A stretch of 8,486 bases of DNA from positions 1 through 8,486 of the forward strand of contig JAFLJV010000108.1 in NCBI GenBank assembly GCA_022712845.1. Direction: 5' to 3'. Under the pieces are notes generated by a model. That model did not search any database, was not told where the DNA came from, and saw only the letters and a list, made by a program, of their open reading frames with translations. Origin of the DNA: Sulfurimonas sp. GTDB lineage: Bacteria; Campylobacterota; Campylobacteria; Campylobacterales; Sulfurimonadaceae. Positions 1-5,528 of the stretch are shown piece after piece. The position numbers were made by a program, and so were the translations under genes. How positions within the stretch are numbered: the first letter of the stretch is position 1; each line of letters begins with the position of its first letter.

Positions 1-1
1 A

Positions 2-403
2 AACTTAACAAATAAAATTTCTAGTTATGAACGCGCAAGAAAAAATAATCTAGAGATATTAGAAAAATTATATAATGAGATAGGTATAAATAAAAAAGTA
101 GAAATTTTTAGTGAGCTTTTTATTTTTAAAGCTATAAATTTATCAGGGGCATCACTTTTAAATGAAAACTTAGGTGAAATTAAAGAGGGAAAATATTTGC
201 AAATTTTAGCAATAAGTTATGATAAAGAAGCTCTTGTTAAAAGTAAAAATATTTCATTAGGATATTTTGGAAAAGTTGAAAATGTTGATGTTGAACTTAA
301 AAATAAAATAGTTGAATTTATAATTCGTTTTAGGTTTGAAAAAAGTTTTATAACACTTGAACATTATCACGAAATGTTAGAACCATTCAATAAAAATGAG
401 TAA
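2..403 (+). CDS. C-terminal part of a possible amidohydrolase-type metal-dependent hydrolase (5' end outside window)
   Basis: The reading frame is open from the first bases of the window to the TAA at 401-403, so this is the last 133 residues of a longer protein. A TTG at 197 could look like a start, but the frame runs on upstream without a stop and the upstream residues look equally protein-like, so I treat the gene as truncated by the window. About one third in, the stretch FKAINLSGASLLNENLG followed by EIKEGK resembles the C-terminal signature of the chlorohydrolase/aminohydrolase group (A-T-x-N-G-A-x-x-L ... G-x-I-x-x-G-K), and the preceding SSYERARKNNLEILEKL would match the helix before it. 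In Campylobacterota that group includes aminofutalosine deaminase-like proteins of menaquinone synthesis. The last 60 residues match nothing I recognise. The metal-binding residues would lie upstream, so the family call is tentative. Its stop overlaps the next gene by 8 bases, implying one transcript. Confidence 0.4.
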   Translation, partial: NLTNKISSYERARKNNLEILEKLYNEIGINKKVEIFSELFIFKAINLSGASLLNENLGEIKEGKYLQILAISYDKEALVKSKNISLGYFGKVENVDVELKNKIVEFIIRFRFEKSFITLEHYHEMLEPFNKNE

Positions 404-950
404 ATTTTATTTTTTGTTATGGCTTAAATGGGCTATAAGATTAATAATATGTAGTACTCTACTAGCAATATTTTTAACCTCACTTATTACATTGTATTTT
501 TATATTTTACAAAATATGCCAAATCTCACTACTGATGTTAGATTGGCATTACAAAATATTTTTGAATTTTGGTTTAAAATTATTTGGAATCTAACACTTT
601 TAATAGCACTCTTTAGAGGTTTAAAATACATATTTAATGATTGTATAAATGGATATGAATTAAAACTTTTAGAATGCAAGGATGAGACCACTAAAGAAAA
701 AGAGATCATTGAAGTAGTTGGTTATGGAGATTTACCTAAAGTATGGCGAAAATGGTTTATGTTAAATATATGGTTAATTAGCTTCTTTATGATTATAGCT
801 TTAATTTATACAAATTTTTTTACATCACTAAGTGGAGTGTTTGAGTGGTTTAATATATACTGGCTTTTTGGTTTTATACTTTTAAGTGGGTATTTTTCTT
901 TTATCCTTTTAGGGGCTAGATGCAAAATGATAAAGTTAAAAAAATGTTAA
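396..950 (+). CDS. Four-helix integral membrane protein, function unknown
   Basis: A 184-residue protein that I do not recognise as a named family. Four hydrophobic segments are visible at about residues 15-38, 59-80, 121-143 and 152-174. Between the second and third lies a charged loop of about 40 residues (81-120) containing the acidic/lysine stretch ECKDETTKEKEIIE. Tryptophans and basic residues flank the helices (KWAIR near residue 11, KVWRKW at 115-120), and the C-terminus is basic (KMIKLKK), which suggests cytoplasmic ends and a cytoplasmic central loop. There is no cleavable signal peptide and no catalytic motif. The ATG at 396 overlaps the previous gene's stop by 8 bases and has no strong Shine-Dalgarno sequence, so translation is probably coupled to the upstream gene. 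The 3' end overlaps the exonuclease gene by 31 bases, placing the three in one operon. It may be an operon-specific membrane protein of Campylobacterota, but no role can be inferred. Confidence 0.85.
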   Translation: MSKFYFLLWLKWAIRLIICSTLLAIFLTSLITLYFYILQNMPNLTTDVRLALQNIFEFWFKIIWNLTLLIALFRGLKYIFNDCINGYELKLLECKDETTKEKEIIEVVGYGDLPKVWRKWFMLNIWLISFFMIIALIYTNFFTSLSGVFEWFNIYWLFGFILLSGYFSFILLGARCKMIKLKKC

Positions 951-1657
951 TTTTTTTAGATATAGAGACAACAGGGTTAGATAGTATAGACAGAATATGC
1001 TCTATTGGGCTAATAGGGGTTGACTCTACAGATGTTATTTCTACATATGAGTTAATATATGAAGGTAAAAAAATATCATCAAAAGCTTCTAGTGTTAATC
1101 ATATAACAAATGAAATGATAAAAAATAAACCAAAATTTAAAGATACAAAAGTATATGATTTTTTACAAGTACATAATAATGAAGAATCTACAATAATTAC
1201 ACATAATATGAAGTTTAATTTAAATATGCTTTTAGCAAGTGGATTTGAGTGGCATGGAAATATAATAGATACAAAAAGAGTAACTAAACATCTTATCCCA
1301 GAATGTGGAGAGTTTTCATTACAATTTTTACGCTATGAATTAAAACTTTATAAAAATCAAGAGATACCACAATATTTAAAAAATATGCAAAAAGAAGTAT
1401 ATATACATAATGCTCTAAGTGATGCACTAGTTGTAAAACTTTTATACACATACCTTTTAGATATAAAACCTCATAATGAATTAATAAACTTAAGTTTTAA
1501 AAATGTTCTAATAGAAAAATTTGAATTTGGTAAATATAGAGGTAGATATATAGAAGAGATTGCTATGAGTGATAGATCTTATTTAGAGTGGATTTTGCAT
1601 AATACTAGCAAATTAGAAGAAGATTTAAAATATACCATACAAAACTATTTACTATAA
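920..1657 (+). CDS. DEDDh-family 3'-5' exonuclease, ExoX-like, with altered Exo II motif
   Basis: A 245-residue exonuclease-fold protein. Exo I is LDIETTG with D14 and E16. VNHITNEMI (59-67) is the usual helix of epsilon/ExoX-type enzymes. Exo III is HNALSDA with H163 and D168. Family members hydrolyse DNA or RNA from the 3' end using two metal ions held by D-E-D-D plus the general-base histidine. Here Exo II reads THNMKFN (94-100): the position normally filled by Asp (HNxxFD) is N100, so activity may be weakened or lost. Residues 203-226 (FGKYRGRYIEEIA ... YLEWIL) match the small C-terminal domain found in ExoX-like proteins, often written FGKxxGxxxxEI...YLxWxL. The start at 920 has AGGGG (911-915) close upstream. 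An in-frame ATG at 944 (Met9) is an alternative that shortens the overlap with the membrane-protein gene from 31 to 7 bases without touching the Exo I motif. A role in repair or nucleic-acid turnover is inference. Confidence 0.85.
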   Translation: MQNDKVKKMLIFLDIETTGLDSIDRICSIGLIGVDSTDVISTYELIYEGKKISSKASSVNHITNEMIKNKPKFKDTKVYDFLQVHNNEESTIITHNMKFNLNMLLASGFEWHGNIIDTKRVTKHLIPECGEFSLQFLRYELKLYKNQEIPQYLKNMQKEVYIHNALSDALVVKLLYTYLLDIKPHNELINLSFKNVLIEKFEFGKYRGRYIEEIAMSDRSYLEWILHNTSKLEEDLKYTIQNYLL

Positions 1658-1767
1658 ATTAACGAATAATACATCACGGTTAACAATATTGAGTGATAAA
1701 TAGTAACGAATTGAAGGTAAACTTAATTATTTATATTAATTATTTCGTTTTTTTATATTAAAATATG

Positions 1768-1773
1768 TATTAT
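1768..1773 (+). promoter_or_regulatory. Probable -10 box (TATTAT) for the KAS III-like gene
   Basis: TATTAT lies about 35 bases before the ATG at 1808, preceded by a T-rich stretch (1743-1754), as is common in Campylobacterota sigma-70 promoters that lack a strong -35 element. Transcription would begin near 1780. TATATT at 1754-1759 is a weaker alternative. The evidence is motif position only. Confidence 0.35.
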
Positions 1774-1795
1774 TGGGTACATTTATGAGCTAGAT

Positions 1796-1800
1796 AAGGA
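1796..1800 (+). promoter_or_regulatory. Ribosome binding site AAGGA that decides the KAS III-like start
   Basis: AAGGA lies 7 bases before the ATG at 1808. An ATG at 1801 directly abuts this site, is out of frame and meets a stop after eight codons, so the ATG at 1808 is the real start. Confidence 0.75.
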
Positions 1801-1807
1801 ATGTTTT

Positions 1808-2950
1808 ATGGAAGTATATATAAATAAAGTCTCAGCATTTTTACCAAATGAAGCTGTAAATAACGAAAACATTGAAAATGTTTTAGGTCAAATAGGTTCT
1901 AAACCATCTCGTGCTAAAAAAATCATATTAAAATCAAATAAGATTAAAGAAAGATATTATGCAATAGATCCAAATACAAAAAGAATAACACATACTAATA
2001 CTCAACTAACAGCGAAAGCTATCAATAAACTATCTTCTCAAGGAATTAATTTAGATAATTTAGATTTATTAGTTTGTGGAACAACAGTTCCTGATCAAAT
2101 TATGCCAAATCATGCGATTATGGTTCATGGAGAATTAGGTATAAAACCATTAGAGGTTGTTTCAACTGCAGGTATATGTTTAAGTGGTGCAACAGCATTA
2201 AAATATGCATATATATCGATTAAATCCGGTGAGGCAGATTTTGCTGTATCTACAGGAAGTGAAAATTCATCATCTGGTATAAGAGCAGAAAATTTTCAAA
2301 AAGAGCAAGAGAGTAAAGTAGAGCTGTTGGAAAAAAATCTTGAGATGGCATTTGAGAAAGATTTTTTAAGATGGATGTTAAGTGATGGTGCTGGAGCAAT
2401 GGCACTTAGTAATAAAGCTAATGAAGAGAATATTTCACTTAGAATTGATACAATTTTTTCAAGGTCATATGCGAATGAACAAGAAGCTTGTATGTATTCA
2501 GGAGGTGAAAAACAAGAAGATGGTTCTATAAAAGGTTGGAGAGAGTACTCTCAAGAGGAGTGGTTAAGTCAATCAATATACTCTGTAAAACAAGATGTAA
2601 AACTTTTAAATGAAAAAATAATTGAGTATACAGTTACAAAACCATTAGTAGAAATGCTTGAAAAAAAACTGTTTAATCCACAAGATATAGATTGGTTCTT
2701 ACCGCATTACTCATCTGGATATTTTAGAGATAAAGTATATACAGGAATGAAAGAAGCTTCTTGTGATATACCACAGGAGAAGTGGTTTACAAACTTATCT
2801 TATAAAGGAAATACAGGTTCTGCTTCAATTTATATAATGATAGAAGAACTTTTTAATAGTAATAAATTTAAAAAAGGTGAAAAAGTTTTATGTTATATTC
2901 CTGAAAGCGGAAGATTCTCAACAGCTTTTATACTATTAGAGGTAGTTTAA
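1808..2950 (+). CDS. Beta-ketoacyl-ACP synthase III-like condensing enzyme (thiolase fold)
   Basis: A 380-residue thiolase-fold enzyme of the KAS III type. Enzymes of this group load an acyl group from a CoA or carrier-protein thioester onto a cysteine, then condense it with malonyl-ACP, releasing CO2. The triad can be read directly: nucleophile C124 in STAGICLSGATAL, H300 in WFLPHYSSGYF and N335 in SYKGNTGSAS. LSDGAGAMAL (191-200) is the conserved glycine/alanine loop of the family, and VCGTTVPDQIMPNHA (89-103) matches the usual core strand and loop. It is longer than housekeeping FabH (around 320 residues), with extra segments near 155-188 and 222-262. This length and the PHYSSGYF context recall the secondary-metabolism branch (DarB-like synthases of dialkylresorcinol pathways) more than FabH, but the assignment to that branch is tentative. 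No acyl carrier protein, ketoreductase or aromatase gene is adjacent. It stands alone behind its own probable promoter and is followed by a regulator gene after 38 bases. Confidence 0.88.
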   Translation: MEVYINKVSAFLPNEAVNNENIENVLGQIGSKPSRAKKIILKSNKIKERYYAIDPNTKRITHTNTQLTAKAINKLSSQGINLDNLDLLVCGTTVPDQIMPNHAIMVHGELGIKPLEVVSTAGICLSGATALKYAYISIKSGEADFAVSTGSENSSSGIRAENFQKEQESKVELLEKNLEMAFEKDFLRWMLSDGAGAMALSNKANEENISLRIDTIFSRSYANEQEACMYSGGEKQEDGSIKGWREYSQEEWLSQSIYSVKQDVKLLNEKIIEYTVTKPLVEMLEKKLFNPQDIDWFLPHYSSGYFRDKVYTGMKEASCDIPQEKWFTNLSYKGNTGSASIYIMIEELFNSNKFKKGEKVLCYIPESGRFSTAFILLEVV

Positions 2951-2952
2951 TA

Positions 2953-2958
2953 TATAAT
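2953..2958 (+). promoter_or_regulatory. Possible -10 box (TATAAT) for the response regulator gene
   Basis: A perfect TATAAT sits three bases after the KAS III-like stop codon and 36 bases before the proposed ATT start at 2989. It would give a leader of about 25 bases, so the regulator may have its own promoter rather than depend only on read-through. In such AT-rich DNA the hexamer can occur by chance. Confidence 0.4.
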
Positions 2959-2977
2959 GTTACTTAGTTAGTGTGGT

Positions 2978-2982
2978 AGGGG
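2978..2982 (+). promoter_or_regulatory. Ribosome binding site AGGGG pointing to a non-standard ATT start
   Basis: AGGGG is the only good Shine-Dalgarno sequence upstream of the receiver domain. It is 6 bases from ATT at 2989 (in frame) and 7 bases from TTG at 2990. The TTG is in another frame and ends after three codons at TAA 2999-3001, so only the ATT can use this site to make the regulator. Confidence 0.6.
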
Positions 2983-2988
2983 TATATT

Positions 2989-3720
2989 ATTGTTAATATA
3001 AAAAAATTAAAAGAGATAGCAAAAAAATTTTCAGTTTTATATGTAGAAGATGATAATTTAGTTAGAAAATCAACACTTCCTATTTTTGATGATATTTTTA
3101 AAGAGGTTATCGTTGGAATAGACGGTGTAGATGGGTTATCTCTATATTATGATTATAAAACTGCAACAAAAGAGTATATTGATATTGTTATTTCAGATAT
3201 TAAAATGCCAAATATGGATGGAATATCACTATCTAAAGAGATATATAAAATAAATCCAAAACAAAAAATAATAATAATATCTAGCTATAACGAAACTAAT
3301 TATTTTATAGAACTTATTAAAATTGGAATTTCAGGTTTTATCAAAAAACCATTGTCTTTAGCAGAAGTGTTAGATATAATTTATGAGGTATGTAACCAAC
3401 TGTGTGATGATAAAGAGCTAAATAGATATATTGAGTTTTCAAAAGATTTAAAATGGGATAATAAGTTGAAAATATTATTTAATAATAATATAGAAATTGC
3501 TTTAACAATGAATGAAATAAACCTAATGAATCTTCTTGTAAATAATTTAAATAAAAAATTTACAGATTTAGATATTTTTAATCATATTTATTATAATAAT
3601 CCTGAAAAAGAATTTTCAATTGATGTAATAAAAGGCTTATTAAAAAGACTTAGAAAAAAAATCCCTAAAAATTTAATAAAAAATAATCCAAGACTAGGAT
3701 ACAACATAAAAAAACGATAA
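2989..3720 (+). CDS. OmpR/PhoB-type response regulator, apparently starting at ATT
   Basis: A 243-residue REC plus winged-helix transcription factor. The receiver (about residues 13-135) has the acidic pocket E20-D21-D22 in LYVEDD, phospho-acceptor D70 in ISDIKMPNMDG, S98/S99 in IIISSYNE and K120 in FIKKPL. Residues 152-243 look like an OmpR-type DNA-binding domain: SIDVIKGLLKRLRKKI as recognition helix, then NNPRLGYNIKK as the terminal hairpin containing the typical GY. Phosphorylation of D70 by a sensor kinase would control dimerisation and DNA binding. The receiver's acidic strand lies upstream of the first in-frame ATG (3205), which falls inside the phosphorylation loop and cannot be the true start. 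The frame opens after a TAG at 2977-2979 and contains no ATG, GTG or TTG before the acidic pocket. ATT 2989, 6 bases after AGGGG, is the best candidate; ATT 2986 and ATA 2998 are others. A sequence error is the main alternative. Confidence 0.8.
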   Translation: MVNIKKLKEIAKKFSVLYVEDDNLVRKSTLPIFDDIFKEVIVGIDGVDGLSLYYDYKTATKEYIDIVISDIKMPNMDGISLSKEIYKINPKQKIIIISSYNETNYFIELIKIGISGFIKKPLSLAEVLDIIYEVCNQLCDDKELNRYIEFSKDLKWDNKLKILFNNNIEIALTMNEINLMNLLVNNLNKKFTDLDIFNHIYYNNPEKEFSIDVIKGLLKRLRKKIPKNLIKNNPRLGYNIKKR

Positions 3721-3727
3721 AAAAACG
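3706..3727 (+). repeat. Perfect 11-bp tandem duplication across the response regulator stop codon
   Basis: ATAAAAAAACG occurs at 3706-3716 and again directly at 3717-3727. The first copy encodes the last residues and the second supplies the TAA stop (3718-3720). The unit is not a multiple of three, so the second copy is read in another frame. It also places two A7 runs (3708-3714, 3719-3725) one helical turn apart. Confidence 0.8.
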
Positions 3728-3743
3728 TATTTATTTTTTATAT

Positions 3744-3764
3744 TGACACTTGAATGACACTTGA
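3744..3764 (+). promoter_or_regulatory. Tandem operator candidate: two TGACACTTGA copies with 11-bp period
   Basis: TGACACTTGA is present at 3744-3753 and 3755-3764, identical and separated by one A, giving an 11-bp period. OmpR/PhoB-family regulators bind head-to-tail as dimers on direct repeats spaced one helical turn apart (the Pho box has an 11-bp period), so the site suits the regulator encoded just upstream. The second copy ends where a -35 element would stand for the TATAAT at 3788-3793, the usual position for an activator that replaces a poor -35. TTGACA at 3743-3748 inside the first copy equals a -35 consensus, but has no good -10 at the right distance. Confidence 0.5.
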
Positions 3765-3787
3765 TAATGCTAAACTAAACAATAGAA

Positions 3788-3793
3788 TATAAT
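3788..3793 (+). promoter_or_regulatory. Probable -10 box (TATAAT) of the REC-GGDEF-EAL / kinase operon
   Basis: A perfect TATAAT lies 53 bases before the ATG at 3847, so transcription would begin near 3800 with a leader of about 47 bases. No -35 consensus lies 16-18 bases upstream; the end of the TGACACTTGA repeat abuts that position, which suggests dependence on an activator. Confidence 0.5.
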
Positions 3794-3811
3794 TATTTTA
3801 GTGTTTTTATA

Positions 3812-3827
3812 TTGTAAATAATTACAA
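3812..3827 (+). promoter_or_regulatory. Dyad TTGTAA-N4-TTACAA in the leader
   Basis: A perfect 6-bp inverted repeat with a 4-base centre (ATAA) lies between the -10 box and the ATG. The geometry is that of CRP/FNR-family half-sites (TTGAT-N4-ATCAA type), although the half-site differs from the FNR consensus. Its place downstream of the likely transcription start would suit repression. As RNA it could form only a weak stem. Confidence 0.35.
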
Positions 3828-3846
3828 ATATTGTGAGTGTACTTAA

Positions 3847-5517
3847 ATGAGAGATATTATCAAAATTAGTAAAACATTAAAATTATTATATGTAGAAGAT
3901 GATGAAGAAACAAGAGTATCTACATTAGAGATGTTAAAAAATTTTTTTGTTGACATATATATGGCAGTTGATGGAGAAGAAGCGTTAGAATTATTTAAAA
4001 AACATAGTTTTGATTTAATAATTAGTGATATCAACATGCCAAAATTAACAGGTATAGAGATGTTAAAAGAGATTAGAAATATTGATAGTGAGATACCAGT
4101 TTTAATATTTTCTGCACATAATGAGGTGAAATATTTTATAGAAACTATTAAACTTGGAGTTGATGGTTATATATTAAAGCCACTAGAATTTTCCCAATTT
4201 ATTTTAGTACTTAAAAAATCTCTTGAAAAAATAAAATTTAAAAAAGAGGTGAAAAAACAGTATGAAAACCTTGAAAATGAGGTGCAAGAGCGTACAAAAG
4301 AGTTAGAAAAAAAACTTCATTATGATTCTTTAACAGGTTTATTAAATCGTTATTCATTTTTTGAAGATATTAAAAATATTGATACACCAATAGTTTTTAT
4401 TATAGATATTGATAAATTCAAAATAATTAATGAAGTTTATACTACAACGATTGGTTCTTTGGTTTTAAAAGAGTTTGCGGAGTTTTTACATGATTTTATC
4501 AAAGGTACTACATATAAAGTTTATCGTTTATCAAGTGATGAATTTATAATTTTAGATAAGGTTGAAGAAGTAAGTTCTAAAAAATATATATATGATATTG
4601 AACATTTTTTTAAAGCAGTTGAAAATTTTAAAGTGAAATTAATAGATGATGTAATATATATAGATGTGACCATAGGATGCTCTATATTGCAACATGATGC
4701 TTTTGAGAGTGCAAAGATTGCTTTAGATTTTGCAAAGAAAAATAATAAAAGATATGCAATATACTCTAACCTTATAGATACAAGAAAAGATGAGAAAAGT
4801 GCTTTTAGATGGAAACAGATATTAAAATCAGCAATTAAAGAGGATAAAGTATTACCCACTTATTTGCCTATTGTAGATAAATCATCAAAAATACTTAAAT
4901 ATGAAGCAGTTTTATATATTAAAAATTTTTGTGATGAATTAACTCTTCCATCATGTTTTTTAGATTTTATAATTGAGAGTAAATATTATGATGAAATATC
5001 ATCAATAGCAATTATAAAAGCTTTTGATGCTTTAATTTTATCAGATACTACCATAAGTTTTAATTTCAGCTATAGAGATATTAAGAATAGACTGCTATTA
5101 GATAAAATAGAAGAGTATTTTAAAAATAATAAAAATTTGGAAAACCGAGTTATATTTGAAATAATAGAGCATAAGTGTAATCATAAGTATGATGACGTCA
5201 TAAAATTTATAAAACGTTTTAGAGAATATAATGTTAAAATAGCTATAAATAATTTTGGAAACACAACATCTAATTTTAAATATATTTTAGAAATTCAACC
5301 AGATTATTTGATGATAGATGGCTCATTAGTCGAGAGTATAAATTTAAATGAAAAATCATTTGCACTCATAAAAGCTATTGTTGAATTTTCACATACCTTG
5401 CATATAAAAGTGATTGCTAGAAGTGTTAAGAATAAAGAACTTTTTAATTTGCTTAAAGATATAAATGTTGATGAGTATCAAGGACTTTATTTTTCAAAAC
5501 CATTAGAAAATATTTAA
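3847..5517 (+). CDS. REC-GGDEF-EAL response regulator with degenerate GGDEF and EAL domains
   Basis: A 556-residue cytoplasmic response regulator. The receiver (about 8-125) is intact: E17/D18/D19, phospho-acceptor D61 in ISDINMPKLTG, S89 and K111. A charged helix with coiled-coil character (125-158) links it to a GGDEF-fold domain (about 159-307) starting at HYDSLTGLLNR. IDIDKFKIINEVY keeps the metal-site Asp, but the signature is RLSSDEF (227-233) instead of RxGGDEF. The EAL-fold domain (about 325-555) has YEAV (352-355) for the EAL motif and keeps N406, E438 and Q545, but the usual DDFG is NNFG (468-471), the lysine of the KID motif is M489, and the glutamate of AEGVE is replaced in ARSVK (R525). 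Family knowledge says these positions hold the metals and catalytic base, so phosphodiesterase activity is very unlikely and cyclase activity doubtful. It probably acts as a phosphorylation-controlled binding module. The start at 3847 has only a weak ribosome binding site. The kinase gene follows after 11 bases. Confidence 0.9.
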   Translation: MRDIIKISKTLKLLYVEDDEETRVSTLEMLKNFFVDIYMAVDGEEALELFKKHSFDLIISDINMPKLTGIEMLKEIRNIDSEIPVLIFSAHNEVKYFIETIKLGVDGYILKPLEFSQFILVLKKSLEKIKFKKEVKKQYENLENEVQERTKELEKKLHYDSLTGLLNRYSFFEDIKNIDTPIVFIIDIDKFKIINEVYTTTIGSLVLKEFAEFLHDFIKGTTYKVYRLSSDEFIILDKVEEVSSKKYIYDIEHFFKAVENFKVKLIDDVIYIDVTIGCSILQHDAFESAKIALDFAKKNNKRYAIYSNLIDTRKDEKSAFRWKQILKSAIKEDKVLPTYLPIVDKSSKILKYEAVLYIKNFCDELTLPSCFLDFIIESKYYDEISSIAIIKAFDALILSDTTISFNFSYRDIKNRLLLDKIEEYFKNNKNLENRVIFEIIEHKCNHKYDDVIKFIKRFREYNVKIAINNFGNTTSNFKYILEIQPDYLMIDGSLVESINLNEKSFALIKAIVEFSHTLHIKVIARSVKNKELFNLLKDINVDEYQGLYFSKPLENI

Positions 5518-5521
5518 AGGA
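5516..5521 (+). promoter_or_regulatory. Ribosome binding site AAAGGA of the hybrid kinase gene
   Basis: AAAGGA overlaps the stop codon of the REC-GGDEF-EAL gene and lies 7 bases before the ATG at 5529. This fixes the kinase start and shows that the two genes are translated from adjacent sites on one message. Confidence 0.8.
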
Positions 5522-5528
5522 AAAGTAG

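Larger units (their letters stand above)
1658..1807 (+). other. Intergenic region between exonuclease and KAS III-like genes
   Basis: This 150-base non-coding gap contains three related motifs: AACGAA at 1661-1666 and 1705-1710, and the complementary TTCGTT at 1744-1749, which runs into a T stretch (1748-1754). The last arm could pair with either earlier copy, giving a long-looped and rather weak terminator-like structure for the upstream operon. ATCAC (1673-1677) and GTGAT (1693-1697) form another short inverted repeat around the self-complementary words GTTAAC and CAATATTG. TTAATTATTT occurs twice (1723-1732, 1736-1745). The 3' part carries the probable promoter and ribosome binding site of the next gene. 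I see no small open reading frame with a convincing start. Confidence 0.5.

Noticed and set aside
197..403. A separate 68-residue protein starting at TTG 197
   Set aside because: The frame is open upstream to the window edge and the upstream residues continue the same hydrolase-like pattern. There is no good ribosome binding site for an internal start.
3205..3720. Start of the response regulator at the first in-frame ATG (3205)
   Set aside because: This Met lies inside the phosphorylation loop (ISDIKMPNMDG). The same frame continues upstream without a stop through a full receiver N-terminus, so this start would destroy the domain.
3717..3741. Possible intrinsic terminator ATAAAAAA-N9-TTTTTTAT after the response regulator
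   Set aside because: The stem contains only A-T pairs, there is no GC core, and the T-run is itself the 3' arm, so stability would be poor. It is better explained by the A-tract duplication and T-rich DNA.
3743..3768. A sigma-70 promoter with TTGACA (3743-3748) and GATAAT (3763-3768)
   Set aside because: The spacer is only 14 bases, too short for a normal promoter, and the TTGACA is explained as part of the repeated TGACACTTGA word.
4521..4859. Minus-strand open frame of 112 codons
   Set aside because: It lies entirely inside the GGDEF-like coding region, has no matching domain, and is explained by low stop density opposite a real gene.
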